Assembly (NCBI GenBank): GCA_023410675.1
Contig: JAEYPM010000076.1
Location: 1 to 52,441 of the forward strand
Reading direction: 5' to 3'
Source: Bacillota bacterium
GTDB taxonomy: Bacteria; Bacillota; Clostridia; Lachnospirales; Cellulosilyticaceae
Length of the DNA stretch: 52,441 nt
A model generated the notes under the pieces. It was not told the origin of the DNA. It searched no databases and saw nothing but the letters and a program-made list of their open reading frames with translations. Below are positions 9,178 through 18,773 of the stretch, one piece after another. Every line of letters begins with the position of its first letter. Within the stretch, counting starts at the first letter, position 1. A program made the translations under genes and the position numbers.

Positions 9178-10440
9178 ATGTTAGATAAGTTACATATGCT
9201 AAGAACAGATAAACATGTGGTTATTTTTGAGCTAGTCAATCCTATAACAAAGTATTGTTATATTGACTTTAGCCTTAATGCTACACTTGAAATTGATAAA
9301 ATGATAGAGGATTTAAGACAAGGTGTATGTTCCTATAAAAAATTACAAGAGGATTGGAATAAATATACCTATAAGGCCTTTGAACCTTGTATCGTAAAAT
9401 GTTATGATGATGAAATAGCAAATAATGAGTATCCATCAGAAGATAAACTTATAAAAATGATTTATGATAAGACTTTAGAATATAAGGCATATAAAAAACA
9501 ATTAGGTTATAAATTTTACAATGAGAATGATCACTTAGATTATGAGAAAATGGTAAGAAAATACTTTTCATATACACGGGATGGAAAAAGAGTCATGAAG
9601 CCTTATAAACAAAAAGTTATATTTGATGAGGGAACTTCGTGGGCCGTTTTGATGACTAAAGACAAAGATTTTCCACCCCACTCTCATGAAGAAATCGAAC
9701 TTATATATGTTATTGATTCAGCTATTGATATTACAATTAACAACCAAATATATAATCTAAAACCACGAGATATATTATTTGTAAGCAGTAAAGACATCCA
9801 TTCGTTTAATACGCCAAGTCAAATGTGTAATCGATTGGTGTTATTATTTAAAATTCCAGATATAGGAGATACATTAGAGCTTTTTACTCACAAAAAGCCT
9901 AGTAATCCACTAGTTGCCTATGATGAAACAAATGCCGGGGGAATGAATATACATACTTTATTAGAAAAGGAAATTATAAATATCATCGATGAATATAAAT
10001 ATAAGCGAAGCTTATATACAATAGCTATTACCAGCAGGATATTTAATATTTTAAAGATAATGACACGTAATTTAGAGTTTGTCAGTAAATCAAGTGAGCA
10101 CACAAAACAATTTTATAAGGATATACAGGTAATTGAAAAGGTATTTGACTATATAAGCCACAAGTATCATGAGTCAATTACATTACAGGAAGTAGCTGAT
10201 TTATCTAATTATAGTATCTATCACTTTACAAGAATTTTTAAGAAGTTAACGGGTATGACCTTTAATGATTACCTAACGTACTATAGAGTTCAAAAATCTG
10301 TAGAATTATTACTGGAAACAGAAAAACCGATTACGGAAATAGTCTATCTATCTGGGTTTAATAGTGTTCAAACCTATAATAGAGTATTTAAGGAGCTTAA
10401 GCAAATGAGTCCACGAGATTTTAGAAAGAGCAATATTTGA
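9178..10440 (+). CDS. AraC-family transcriptional regulator with an N-terminal extension
   Basis: A 420-residue regulator. The C-terminal 100 residues carry the two helix-turn-helix motifs (LQEVADLSNYSIYHFTRIFK and ITEIVYLSGFNSVQTYNRVF, ending in SPRDFRK). A cupin-type sensing domain precedes them (FPPHSHEEIELIYVID, then LKPRDILFVSS). About 140 residues in front of the cupin match nothing I recognise, so the protein is longer than the usual AraC of about 300 residues. The start has a very strong AAGGAGGAGG site. It is divergent from the dehydrogenase operon and upstream of a MATE exporter, and probably responds to a sugar handled here. Confidence 0.9.
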   Translation: MLDKLHMLRTDKHVVIFELVNPITKYCYIDFSLNATLEIDKMIEDLRQGVCSYKKLQEDWNKYTYKAFEPCIVKCYDDEIANNEYPSEDKLIKMIYDKTLEYKAYKKQLGYKFYNENDHLDYEKMVRKYFSYTRDGKRVMKPYKQKVIFDEGTSWAVLMTKDKDFPPHSHEEIELIYVIDSAIDITINNQIYNLKPRDILFVSSKDIHSFNTPSQMCNRLVLLFKIPDIGDTLELFTHKKPSNPLVAYDETNAGGMNIHTLLEKEIINIIDEYKYKRSLYTIAITSRIFNILKIMTRNLEFVSKSSEHTKQFYKDIQVIEKVFDYISHKYHESITLQEVADLSNYSIYHFTRIFKKLTGMTFNDYLTYYRVQKSVELLLETEKPITEIVYLSGFNSVQTYNRVFKELKQMSPRDFRKSNI

Positions 10441-10534
10441 GAAGTTCAAAGCAATTTACGGCGAGAATTGTTATTTTGTGTCATATATAATAAGCATATA
10501 GATCGCAATGTTTTATTAGAAGAGGATGATTAAT

Positions 10535-11902
10535 ATGCTTGTTAAAGGAATATTTACAGATAAAAAATTCAGCACACAATTGGTAAGTTTAGTACTCCCA
10601 ATTTTTTTGCAAACTTTATTAGTTAACATGCTTAGTATACTTGATATGCTTATGGTAGGTCAGCTTGGAGAGATAGAGATTGCAGCAGTTAATATCAGCG
10701 GTAGAATTATTTTTTTCCTTCAAATTTTCTTATTTGGTGTGGGGTCAACAGCAAGTATATTTGTAGCTCAGTTTATGGGAAAAAATGATGAGAAAAATGT
10801 AAAAAAAGTTGTTGCTCTTAGTGTTGCGATTGGAGGAGTAGTTGCACTTTCTTTGGCAGGCATTATTTTTTTCAATTCGAAGGCAATCTTACGTGTATTA
10901 TTTACTAATAATGAGGCAGTACTTAAGATAGGTAGTCAGTATCTGAGAATACTAGCATTTAGTCTGGTATTTCATTCCATAAACACAATATACATATCTA
11001 TTTTAAGAAGTATGGGTGAAGTAAAATTGCCCCTTTGGGTTAATCTTATGTCATTTCCACTTAAAATTATACTTAATTATATTTTGATATTTGATGTCTT
11101 GCCAATAGGAGGCTATGGGGTAATTGGAGCTGCTATCGCAACTATTATCATACGTATTACAGAATCAATATTTATCGGCTCTTTATTAGTTGTTAAAAGA
11201 AAGGATTTAATTATCCATATTAAGGACTTTAGCTTAATATCACGAGATTTTATTATAAGGTTTTTTAAAATATTCAGCATATTAATCACGAAAGATTTAA
11301 TATGGGCGGCTGGGATAGTTTGCTATACAGGTATTTATGGGAAGATGGGTGTAGGACCAGTTACAGTCATGGGTATTCAAGATACAGTGCAGCAAATCAT
11401 TATGGTTTTCACTTATGCTTTAAACTACGCAAGCTTAACAATGATAGGAGAAAAAATTGGTGCAAAACAATATGATGTAGCTTCTGAGTATGGAAAGAAG
11501 TTTATGTTCATTACTGTCACATCTTCAGTTTGCTTATCCCTACTTCTTATTACTTGTGTCCCAACTATTGTTACAGCATTTAATATTTCAACAGATACTA
11601 TGACACATGCATCATATGTTTTATATGTTTTTGCTGTATTTTTACCAGTAATAAGCCTAAATTCTATATTATTTAGCGGGATATTAAGAAGTGGTTCAGA
11701 TAATTTATTTGCTCTTATAATAGATACGATTGCAGTATGGGTTATTGGATATACTTTAATGTATCTATTTGGGATAACTAAAAAAGTAGGAATAGAAGGC
11801 GTCTTTTTATGCTTTGCTATTTCTGAGGTATTTAAAATGATTATGGCGTTAAAAAGAGTAAGAAGCAATAAGTGGATGAGTAATATAGTAGAGGATATCT
11901 AG
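10535..11902 (+). CDS. MATE family efflux transporter
   Basis: A 455-residue integral membrane protein with about twelve hydrophobic helices. It has the N-terminal MATE signature region LVLPIFLQTLLVNMLSILDMLMVGQLGE..IAAVNISGRI (shown with a gap) and the repeat-half element AGIVCYTGIYGKMG..TVMGIQDTV. MATE proteins export drugs or metabolites in exchange for Na+ or H+. I use ATG 10535, since AGAGGA sits eight bases upstream of it but directly abuts the earlier ATG at 10526. It lies between the AraC regulator and the TIM-barrel-like gene (15-base gap), so it probably serves the same pathway. Confidence 0.88.
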   Translation: MLVKGIFTDKKFSTQLVSLVLPIFLQTLLVNMLSILDMLMVGQLGEIEIAAVNISGRIIFFLQIFLFGVGSTASIFVAQFMGKNDEKNVKKVVALSVAIGGVVALSLAGIIFFNSKAILRVLFTNNEAVLKIGSQYLRILAFSLVFHSINTIYISILRSMGEVKLPLWVNLMSFPLKIILNYILIFDVLPIGGYGVIGAAIATIIIRITESIFIGSLLVVKRKDLIIHIKDFSLISRDFIIRFFKIFSILITKDLIWAAGIVCYTGIYGKMGVGPVTVMGIQDTVQQIIMVFTYALNYASLTMIGEKIGAKQYDVASEYGKKFMFITVTSSVCLSLLLITCVPTIVTAFNISTDTMTHASYVLYVFAVFLPVISLNSILFSGILRSGSDNLFALIIDTIAVWVIGYTLMYLFGITKKVGIEGVFLCFAISEVFKMIMALKRVRSNKWMSNIVEDI

Positions 11903-11917
11903 AAAGGAGACATGAAA

Positions 11918-13630
11918 ATGAAATTAAATAATTTTGACTCAGCAGTATTTGTTACACAGTTTGAATTTAATGCAATCCCAGATTTTAAAGCGGTTGAACA
12001 GCAAATAAAGTGGGTGATTGAAAAACTAAATTTAAGTAAGGTCTATATAGAAACCTATCGATCAGGGATGTTTACAGACAAAGAAAAACTTATGCAAGCA
12101 AAAGCTATATTTGAAAAATATGGTGTGAAAGTGTCTGGTGGTATTACAACTACTGAGACATCTTATAAAGAAAATGAACTTTTTAGTACACTATGTTATT
12201 CAAACAAACAGATGCTTGATAATCTAAAAAGAGTAGTTAGGTATACGAGTGAATTATTTGATGAGTATATTATTGATGACTTTTATTTTACACATTGTAA
12301 ATGTGATTTGTGTATAGAAAAAAAAGGCGAAAGATCTTGGAGTGATTATAGACTTGAAACCTTAAGAGATGTTGCTGAAAATATCATTATTAAAGAATCA
12401 AAGGCAGTGAATAAGAATGTTAAGGTGATACTAAAATATCCAAATTGGTATGATCATCATCATAAAGCTGGATATAACCTTGAGATGGCAACTCAGTTGT
12501 TTGATGGTATTTATACAGGAACAGAAACTAGAGATCCATTTTATTCACAGCAAAATCTCCAAAGATACACTTCATATTTTTTGATGCGTTATCTTGAGAA
12601 TATAAAACCAGAAGCAAATTTAGGGGGATGGTTTGATACGCTTGATTGTAGCTATAATTTAAATTCTGTTATGCAGCAAGCCAATCTTACCCTGTTTTCT
12701 AAGGCAAAAGAATCTACAGTTTTTAGTATAGGAGCACTTTTAAGAGATGATGCAATTTTTGCACCTTTATTAGGATATGCTTATGAACAATTTGACAGAG
12801 TTGCCCCATTTCTTGGAAATCCAAAAGGCATTGCTACTTATAAACCATTTCATTCTTCAGGTGAAGACTTTATACATAGTTACTTAGGTATGTTGGGCAT
12901 TCCATTTGAACCAACGCCATATTTTCCTGAACATGAAAAGACATTATTTTTATCAGAATCAGCATCAAAAGATCCTGATATTCTTTCAAAGGTTAAAAAA
13001 TATTTAACAGCAGGAAACACACTTTTTATTACCTCAGGATTTGTAAGAGCACTAAATGGAAAAGGAATCGAAGATATTGCTGATATATGGGTTACACAAA
13101 ATAAAGCAGTGGTGAATACTTTTGGACTAGATTGGAACCTTTGTGCATATGATCGATATTATGAATCTAAAGAAGAGATTATGTTTACGCAAATAGATTT
13201 TGGCACTAATGACACCAAGAACTCAATATCTGGAATTAAAAACAATAAGAGCTATCCTATTCTTTTAGAGACAGAGTATTCTAATGGGACAGTATATATC
13301 CTAAATATACCAGATGAATATGGAGCCTTAGTACATCTTCCAAGAGAAGTAACTGATCAAATCAGAAGACTTTTACTAAAAGACTTTTTTGTTAACGCCA
13401 ATGGTGGCATACCATTTGGGCTTTTTGCATATGATAATAATACATTTATTATTCATTCCTTCTCAGATAGAAGTAGCTATTATGAGATTGTCTTAGCACC
13501 AGGTTATAATAAGCTGACAGATGTAGCAACTGGCAAAGAATATAAAGGTGTATTACAAGATAATAAGATGAAATATGAGTTAAACATTAAACCATCTTAT
13601 TATAAAGTTTTAAGAGCAGAAAAAGAATAA
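11918..13630 (+). CDS. Putative TIM-barrel glycoside-hydrolase-like protein, family not recognised
   Basis: A 570-residue cytoplasmic protein with no signal peptide. The N-terminal 300 residues look like an alpha/beta barrel. An acidic pair and a cysteine cluster occur in IIDDFYFTHCKCDLC, followed by a basic/aromatic stretch with KYPNWYDHHH and then GIYTGTETRD and GGWFDTLDC. The middle part (YFPEHEKTLFLSE, LTAGNTLFITSGFV) resembles the beta-galactosidase trimerisation-like domain of GH42-type proteins, and the C-terminus looks like a small beta domain. I cannot assign a family or substrate. ATG 11918 is preferred over 11912 because AAGGAG is eight bases upstream of it. Its place behind AraC and MATE suggests carbohydrate metabolism. 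Confidence 0.6.
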   Translation: MKLNNFDSAVFVTQFEFNAIPDFKAVEQQIKWVIEKLNLSKVYIETYRSGMFTDKEKLMQAKAIFEKYGVKVSGGITTTETSYKENELFSTLCYSNKQMLDNLKRVVRYTSELFDEYIIDDFYFTHCKCDLCIEKKGERSWSDYRLETLRDVAENIIIKESKAVNKNVKVILKYPNWYDHHHKAGYNLEMATQLFDGIYTGTETRDPFYSQQNLQRYTSYFLMRYLENIKPEANLGGWFDTLDCSYNLNSVMQQANLTLFSKAKESTVFSIGALLRDDAIFAPLLGYAYEQFDRVAPFLGNPKGIATYKPFHSSGEDFIHSYLGMLGIPFEPTPYFPEHEKTLFLSESASKDPDILSKVKKYLTAGNTLFITSGFVRALNGKGIEDIADIWVTQNKAVVNTFGLDWNLCAYDRYYESKEEIMFTQIDFGTNDTKNSISGIKNNKSYPILLETEYSNGTVYILNIPDEYGALVHLPREVTDQIRRLLLKDFFVNANGGIPFGLFAYDNNTFIIHSFSDRSSYYEIVLAPGYNKLTDVATGKEYKGVLQDNKMKYELNIKPSYYKVLRAEKE

Positions 13631-13658
13631 GAAAGAGCAGTACATATCAGGTGATCAA

Positions 13659-14228
13659 GTGGAAAATATAAGATTTTTTAATGAAGTAGCACAAACATGG
13701 GATGAAAGATGTAAACACAATCTTAATAAAATACAAAGGATAATAAACCTATCAGATATACAAGCCCATTCAAAAATCTTAGATGTTGGCACAGGCACAG
13801 GTATTTTATTAAGCTTTCTTCTTGAAAAAGAGCCTTTTAAAATTACAGCACTTGATTATGCAGAAAAAATGATTGAATGTGCAAAGAAAAAATATAAAGA
13901 TGCTCGTATTGAATTTGTAGCAGAAGATATAATGCAGCATCAAGAGAAAGACTATGACTATATTTTTCTTTATTCTGTCTATCCTCATTTTGATGACAAA
14001 AAAGAGTTATTTAGACATCTCTTTAGCAAGTTAAAACAAGGAGGAAAGATAATTATTGCTCATTCTGAGTGCAAAGAAAAAATAAATAGTGTTCATGAAA
14101 AAGTCATGTTATTTAAAAGAGCCATACTACCATCAGCTAATAGTACTGTATCTATTATGCAAAACTTTTTTAAGATAGAACAAGTAATAGACACTAATGA
14201 AATGTATTATATTTCAGCGATAAAATAA
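13659..14228 (+). CDS. Class I SAM-dependent methyltransferase
   Basis: A 189-residue methyltransferase. The SAM-binding motif I is ILDVGTGTGIL (about residues 40-50), followed by ITALDYAEKMIECAKKK and a motif II-like DYDYIFLYSVYPHF. A KLKQGGKIIIAHSE strand matches the usual post-motif. The substrate is unknown. The start is GTG at 13659 with AGGTGAT upstream. It is 28 bases after the TIM-barrel gene, so it is probably the last gene of the AraC-MATE operon, which ends at a strong terminator. Confidence 0.82.
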   Translation: MENIRFFNEVAQTWDERCKHNLNKIQRIINLSDIQAHSKILDVGTGTGILLSFLLEKEPFKITALDYAEKMIECAKKKYKDARIEFVAEDIMQHQEKDYDYIFLYSVYPHFDDKKELFRHLFSKLKQGGKIIIAHSECKEKINSVHEKVMLFKRAILPSANSTVSIMQNFFKIEQVIDTNEMYYISAIK

Positions 14229-14243
14229 ATAATCATAATAGTA

Positions 14244-14293
14244 AAAAGCATCAATCCATTCTAGTGACATCTAGGCAGTGATTGATGCTTTTT
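14244..14293 (+). terminator. Rho-independent terminator after the methyltransferase
   Basis: AAAAGCATCAATC pairs perfectly with GATTGATGCTTTT across a 23-base loop and ends in a T run. It separates the sugar locus from the hyp genes. Confidence 0.85.
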
Positions 14294-14433
14294 GTTAGTG
14301 CATTCAATTAAAATAAAAGAATGGTCTAAATATTACTTTTAAGTCATATAAAGAAATGAGTTAAGTGATTAAATAGGGTTAGGCATATTTGTGGGAAAGA
14401 TTAAATTGTAAAGAAAGGATAAGAGATTATATT

Positions 14434-14778
14434 ATGCATGAATACACTATAACTTGTGAAATTATTAGAATAGCAGAAAAACATGCAAAAGCTGATGGAG
14501 CAAGTAAGGTAAAGAAAATAGCACTAGTGGTGGGTGATGATGCAAGTTATTGTAGTGACTCCATACAAATGTATTTTGATGTCATAGCAAGACACACCTT
14601 ATGTAGTGAAGCCAAGATTGATATTGAGCGTGTTAAACCGATGCTCAAATGCATGAAATGTGGTAGCCTTTTTGAAAGAAGTATTGATTCTTTTTATTGT
14701 GACTTGTGCAAAGGGATTGGTTGTCCAACAGATATAGGGAAGGAGTTTTATATTCGATTTATTGAAGTTGAAGATTAA
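14434..14778 (+). CDS. hypA: Hydrogenase maturation nickel metallochaperone HypA
   Basis: A 114-residue protein. The N-terminal Met-His-Glu, whose His2 is a nickel ligand throughout the family, fixes the start at ATG 14434. The longer TTG-started frame from 14389 would bury this motif. The zinc ribbon is visible as CMKC...CDLC near residues 73-91. HypA delivers Ni to the large subunit of [NiFe] hydrogenase with HypB. The ribosome binding site AAAGGA is weak in spacing (14 bases). hypB follows 78 bases later. No hydrogenase structural gene is in the window. Confidence 0.92.
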   Translation: MHEYTITCEIIRIAEKHAKADGASKVKKIALVVGDDASYCSDSIQMYFDVIARHTLCSEAKIDIERVKPMLKCMKCGSLFERSIDSFYCDLCKGIGCPTDIGKEFYIRFIEVED

Positions 14779-14856
14779 TCATATAACAAAAGTAAAAGTC
14801 ATATAAATAGTGATACAAGATATAATAGCTAATAGATTAAAAAGGTAGGGGGCATT

Positions 14857-15525
14857 ATGAATACAAAAAATAAAAAAATAGAAATTAATGAGCTTATATC
14901 TAACAAGAATGATAATATCGCAAATGAAATAAGAGGATTGCTGACGAATAAAGGTATATTTGCAATCAACGTAATGGGAGCACCAGGAGTAGGGAAAACT
15001 TCAGTCATTAAGACAATTATTAAAAATGCTCCTAATATAAAACACTATGTTTTAGAAGGAGACATCGAATCAGATATTGACACAAAGTCCCTCATTGAAC
15101 TCGGTATAGAAACATTACAAATTAATACACACGGTGCCTGTCATCTTGATGCTCCTATCGTCGCAAAGGAAATTAGAAATCTCAATTTGAAAGAACAAGG
15201 GATTCTGTTTATTGAAAATATTGGTAACCTTGTTTGTCCAGCAGAATTTCGAATAGGTGAACATGTTAAGATGCTTATTGTTACAGCTTTAGAAGGAAGT
15301 GATAAACCCTACAAGTATCCTTTAGCTTTTGAAAAAGCTAATATTATTCTTTTGAATAAGGCCGATTTATTAGAATATGTTGACTTTGATGAAGAATATT
15401 TTTTACAAGGGATCAAAATCCTTAATCCTCAAGTAAAAGTTATTAGCGTATCATCTAAAAATAATAGTGGATTTGAAGAAGTCGTTACATGGATACAAGA
15501 AAAGAAAAAGCTACTCAGTCACTAG
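14857..15525 (+). CDS. hypB: Hydrogenase nickel incorporation GTPase HypB
   Basis: A 222-residue SIMIBI-class GTPase that drives nickel insertion. It has the Walker A GAPGVGKT (residues 41-48), GDIESDIDT, the metal-site THGACHLDA, ENIGNLVCP with the second conserved cysteine, and the guanine-specificity motif NKAD. It lacks both the histidine-rich stretch and the N-terminal CxxCGC nickel site found in some HypB proteins, so it is the minimal form. The AGGTAGGGGG region precedes the ATG. Its last 37 bases overlap hypF. Confidence 0.93.
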   Translation: MNTKNKKIEINELISNKNDNIANEIRGLLTNKGIFAINVMGAPGVGKTSVIKTIIKNAPNIKHYVLEGDIESDIDTKSLIELGIETLQINTHGACHLDAPIVAKEIRNLNLKEQGILFIENIGNLVCPAEFRIGEHVKMLIVTALEGSDKPYKYPLAFEKANIILLNKADLLEYVDFDEEYFLQGIKILNPQVKVISVSSKNNSGFEEVVTWIQEKKKLLSH

Positions 15526-17768
15526 AGATTCATATCTATGGGGTTGTACAAGGTGTAGGGTTTAGGCCTTTTATTATGAAGTTAGCAGAGACTTATCATA
15601 TTTACGGAGAAGTATGTAACTATGGAGGACATGTTATTATTAAAGCAACTGGGCAAAAATGTAATCTTGATGAATTTATAGAGAAAATAGTGATAGAAAA
15701 GCCAATACAGTCAGAAATTATAAAGATGGATATCATGAATTTATCCTATTCATTTGAAAAAGCATTTCATATTATATCCAGTAAGGGTAACCAAAATGAT
15801 ATGGTGATCATACCTCCTGATTTACCAGTATGTAAAAGATGTTTAGAGGAAATGCAAAGTCAACATAACTTAAGGTATGAGCATCCTTTTATTAGCTGCA
15901 CGGACTGTGGGCCAAGATACAGCATTATTGAAAAGGTACCTTATGATAGAGAAGCAACATCTATGAAAAACTATACAATGTGTCAAGTGTGTAATGAGCA
16001 GTACATGAATAAAGAAGATCGAAGGTGTCATGCACAAACCATCTCATGTCTAAACTGTGGTCCTTATTTATTATATAAAAGTGCACATAAGGAAGAAATG
16101 ACTAATAACAATGCCTTTAATAATGCAGTAGATGATATCTTAAATGGTAAAATAATTTTTATTAAAGGAATAGGGGGCTATCATTTGTGTTGTACACCAT
16201 TTGATAATGCTGTAGTTACTAAGCTAAGAAAGATAAAAAACCGAGAAAATAAACCGTTAGCAGTTATGTTTTTAAACAGTAGTGAAATAGAGAAATACTG
16301 TTTTATGACAAATGATGAGCATAAACTTATTGAGTCAAAACAAGCTCCTATAGTACTTCTAAAAAGAAAACCTTCTTGTATTTGTAATAGTGTTTATATG
16401 GATAGCAGTAAGTTAGGCGTATTTATTCCTTATACACCACTGCACTATATGCTCATAAAAAGATGTGGTCCTTTAGTTATGACAAGTGCTAATTTATCTG
16501 ATAGTCCTATTATAAAGGATGATGATGAGCTATTTAAGAATTTTGAGATTATGAGGGATGGTGTACTATATCATGGGCGAAGAATATTAGTTGCTTTAGA
16601 TGATTCAGTTACTCAAATAATTTCGGGAAACACTCAAATAATAAGAAGGGCAAGAGGCTATGTACCCATGCCAATTTATATAAATAATGAAGCGAAAATT
16701 AATAAAAAGCATATTATTGCAACGGGTAGTCATCAAAAAGTTGCATTTTGTCTAGAAAAAAATAATCTTGCATATTTGAGTCAATATTTAGGAGATATGG
16801 ATAAAGAAGAAAATACAAAAAGATATAGTGAAACTTATTTTCACATGAAAAATTTATTTGCTGTTACCCCTGAATTAGTTGTATGCGATATGCATCCACA
16901 GTACTTTACGTCAGAGTTTGCAAAACAACTAAAAATACCTATTATAAAGGTGCAGCATCATCATGCACATATTGCTTCTGTAATGGCAGAACATAATTTA
17001 AGAGAAGTAATTGGCGTTGCCTTTGATGGCACAGGATATGGTGAAGATGGCTGCGTTTGGGGAGGGGAGTTTTTAGTATGCTCTGATAAAACTTATATTA
17101 GAGTAGCACATCTTAAGTATGTTACATTATTAGGTTTTGATGAGTCAATAAAAGATACAAAAAAAACAGCTAGTTGTTATCTTATAGCTGCGAATATCAA
17201 AGATGAAAGATATGATCAAAAATTGTGCATTATTGAATCCGCTATACAGCACAAGATTAATACATATACAAGCTCAAGTATAGGAAGACTTTTTGATGCT
17301 CTTAGTAGTGTATTAGGAATATGTGATTATAGTCACTATGAAGGGGAAGCAGCTATTCTGTTAGAACAATATGCACGAGAAGCACAAGAAAAGAATATTG
17401 TACCAGCTGATTTAAGTTTTATTCTAAGTCTAAGTGAAGATCATCATATCATCATCGATCAAATTGCATTTTTTGAAGAGGTGGCATCAAAAATAAGAAG
17501 AAATGATGGAGAAAGTATTTATACTCTTGCATTAGGTATACATAGGGCTATTTCAAAAATGATTCTTGACGTCATTGAGGTAATAAATGGAGAATATAAC
17601 CTTAAAAAAATAGCCTTAAGTGGTGGCGTATTTCAAAATACAATTATATTAGAATATACAGAAAAACTTCTTAAAGAACATGGGTATAGCGTTTATATCA
17701 ATAATGCAGTTCCAGCAAATGATGGAGGAATTGCATTAGGCCAAATTTATATTGGTATGCAGTATTAA
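15489..17768 (+). CDS. hypF: Carbamoyltransferase HypF
   Basis: A 759-residue enzyme that makes the thiocarboxamide precursor of the cyanide ligands from carbamoyl phosphate. Domains in order: acylphosphatase-like (IYGVVQGVGFRPF, residues 16-28), two zinc-finger pairs (CKRC, CTDCGP, CQVC, CLNCGP, about 112-193), a YrdC-like ATP-binding domain (KPLAVMF, TSANLSDSPI), and a Kae1-like domain with the metal-binding HHHAHIASVMAEH and AFDGTGYGEDG. All key motifs are intact. The start ATG 15489 lies inside hypB and no alternative start precedes the acylphosphatase motif, implying translational coupling. Confidence 0.95.
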   Translation: MDTRKEKATQSLEIHIYGVVQGVGFRPFIMKLAETYHIYGEVCNYGGHVIIKATGQKCNLDEFIEKIVIEKPIQSEIIKMDIMNLSYSFEKAFHIISSKGNQNDMVIIPPDLPVCKRCLEEMQSQHNLRYEHPFISCTDCGPRYSIIEKVPYDREATSMKNYTMCQVCNEQYMNKEDRRCHAQTISCLNCGPYLLYKSAHKEEMTNNNAFNNAVDDILNGKIIFIKGIGGYHLCCTPFDNAVVTKLRKIKNRENKPLAVMFLNSSEIEKYCFMTNDEHKLIESKQAPIVLLKRKPSCICNSVYMDSSKLGVFIPYTPLHYMLIKRCGPLVMTSANLSDSPIIKDDDELFKNFEIMRDGVLYHGRRILVALDDSVTQIISGNTQIIRRARGYVPMPIYINNEAKINKKHIIATGSHQKVAFCLEKNNLAYLSQYLGDMDKEENTKRYSETYFHMKNLFAVTPELVVCDMHPQYFTSEFAKQLKIPIIKVQHHHAHIASVMAEHNLREVIGVAFDGTGYGEDGCVWGGEFLVCSDKTYIRVAHLKYVTLLGFDESIKDTKKTASCYLIAANIKDERYDQKLCIIESAIQHKINTYTSSSIGRLFDALSSVLGICDYSHYEGEAAILLEQYAREAQEKNIVPADLSFILSLSEDHHIIIDQIAFFEEVASKIRRNDGESIYTLALGIHRAISKMILDVIEVINGEYNLKKIALSGGVFQNTIILEYTEKLLKEHGYSVYINNAVPANDGGIALGQIYIGMQY

Positions 17769-17782
17769 AGGAGTGTAAAAAT

Positions 17783-18763
17783 ATGTATATTACAATGGCA
17801 CATGGAAGTGGTGGTAAAGAGACCAGTGAACTAATTGAAAACTTGTTTGCAGAGTATTTTCATAATGAAATATTACTAGAAATGGAAGACGCAGCAGTAT
17901 GTGAGACAAATGGCAAAATTGCATTTACAACTGATTCCTTTGTCATAGATCCACTAATATTTAGAGGTGGAGACATAGGGAAATTAGCAGTCTGTGGGAC
18001 AGTAAATGATTTATTGATGCGAGGATCATACCCTAAGTATCTTACTGTAGGATTTATTATTGAAGAGGGACTAAAGGTTGAGCTTCTAGAAAGAATTGTT
18101 ATATCTATGGCACTGACGGCTAAGCAAGCTGGTGTATTGATAGTAGCAGGAGATACTAAAGTGATCGAAGGGAAAGGTGGTTTATATATTAATACATCTG
18201 GAATTGGTTTACTTAATCAAAAGACATCAATAAGCTCATCCAACTGCAAAGAAGGAGATGCAGTACTATTATCAGGAACACTTGGAGAACATCATGCATG
18301 TATATTAGGGCATAGGATGAATATAGAGAGTAATATTTCTTCAGATGTGCAGCCTCTTAATAAGCCAGTATTTAATTTGCTTGAGCATAGTATCCGTATT
18401 AAGGCAATGCGTGATATTACACGTGGTGGGCTTGCCACCATACTTAACGAGTTAGCACAAAGGTCACAATGTGGTATGGATATTTATGAAGATAATATAC
18501 CTGTTAATGAGGAAATTCAAGTATTTTGCTCGATATTAGGGCTTGATCCAATGTATATGAGTAATGAAGGAAAGTTTATAGTAGTCGTTGATAGAAAAGA
18601 TACTGATACTGCTTTAGAACTCATGCATCAAACACTAGAAGGGAAAAATGCTACTTTGATAGGTTATATAAAAAAGGAAAAAGGTATTCGTTTAATTACG
18701 AAGTTAGGTGCTAGAAGAAATATTGATATGCTGTATGGAGAAAGTTTGCCTAGGATATGCTAA
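17783..18763 (+). CDS. hypE: Hydrogenase maturation protein HypE
   Basis: A 326-residue PurM-fold enzyme that dehydrates the carbamoyl group on its C-terminal cysteine to a thiocyanate. The C-terminus is ...LPRIC, the conserved PRxC tail whose Cys accepts the carbamoyl group from HypF. The N-terminal AHGSGGKE and the AFTTDSFVIDP, VNDLLMRG and DITRGGLAT motifs match the family. The GGAGTG ribosome binding site is 14 bases after the hypF stop. The cyanide would normally be passed to the HypC-HypD complex, and neither gene is present in this window. Confidence 0.95.
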   Translation: MYITMAHGSGGKETSELIENLFAEYFHNEILLEMEDAAVCETNGKIAFTTDSFVIDPLIFRGGDIGKLAVCGTVNDLLMRGSYPKYLTVGFIIEEGLKVELLERIVISMALTAKQAGVLIVAGDTKVIEGKGGLYINTSGIGLLNQKTSISSSNCKEGDAVLLSGTLGEHHACILGHRMNIESNISSDVQPLNKPVFNLLEHSIRIKAMRDITRGGLATILNELAQRSQCGMDIYEDNIPVNEEIQVFCSILGLDPMYMSNEGKFIVVVDRKDTDTALELMHQTLEGKNATLIGYIKKEKGIRLITKLGARRNIDMLYGESLPRIC

Positions 18764-18773
18764 TAATATGAAG

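Noticed and set aside
14389..14433. Extended TTG start for hypA
   Set aside because: HypA needs the N-terminal Met-His, which fixes the start at 14434.
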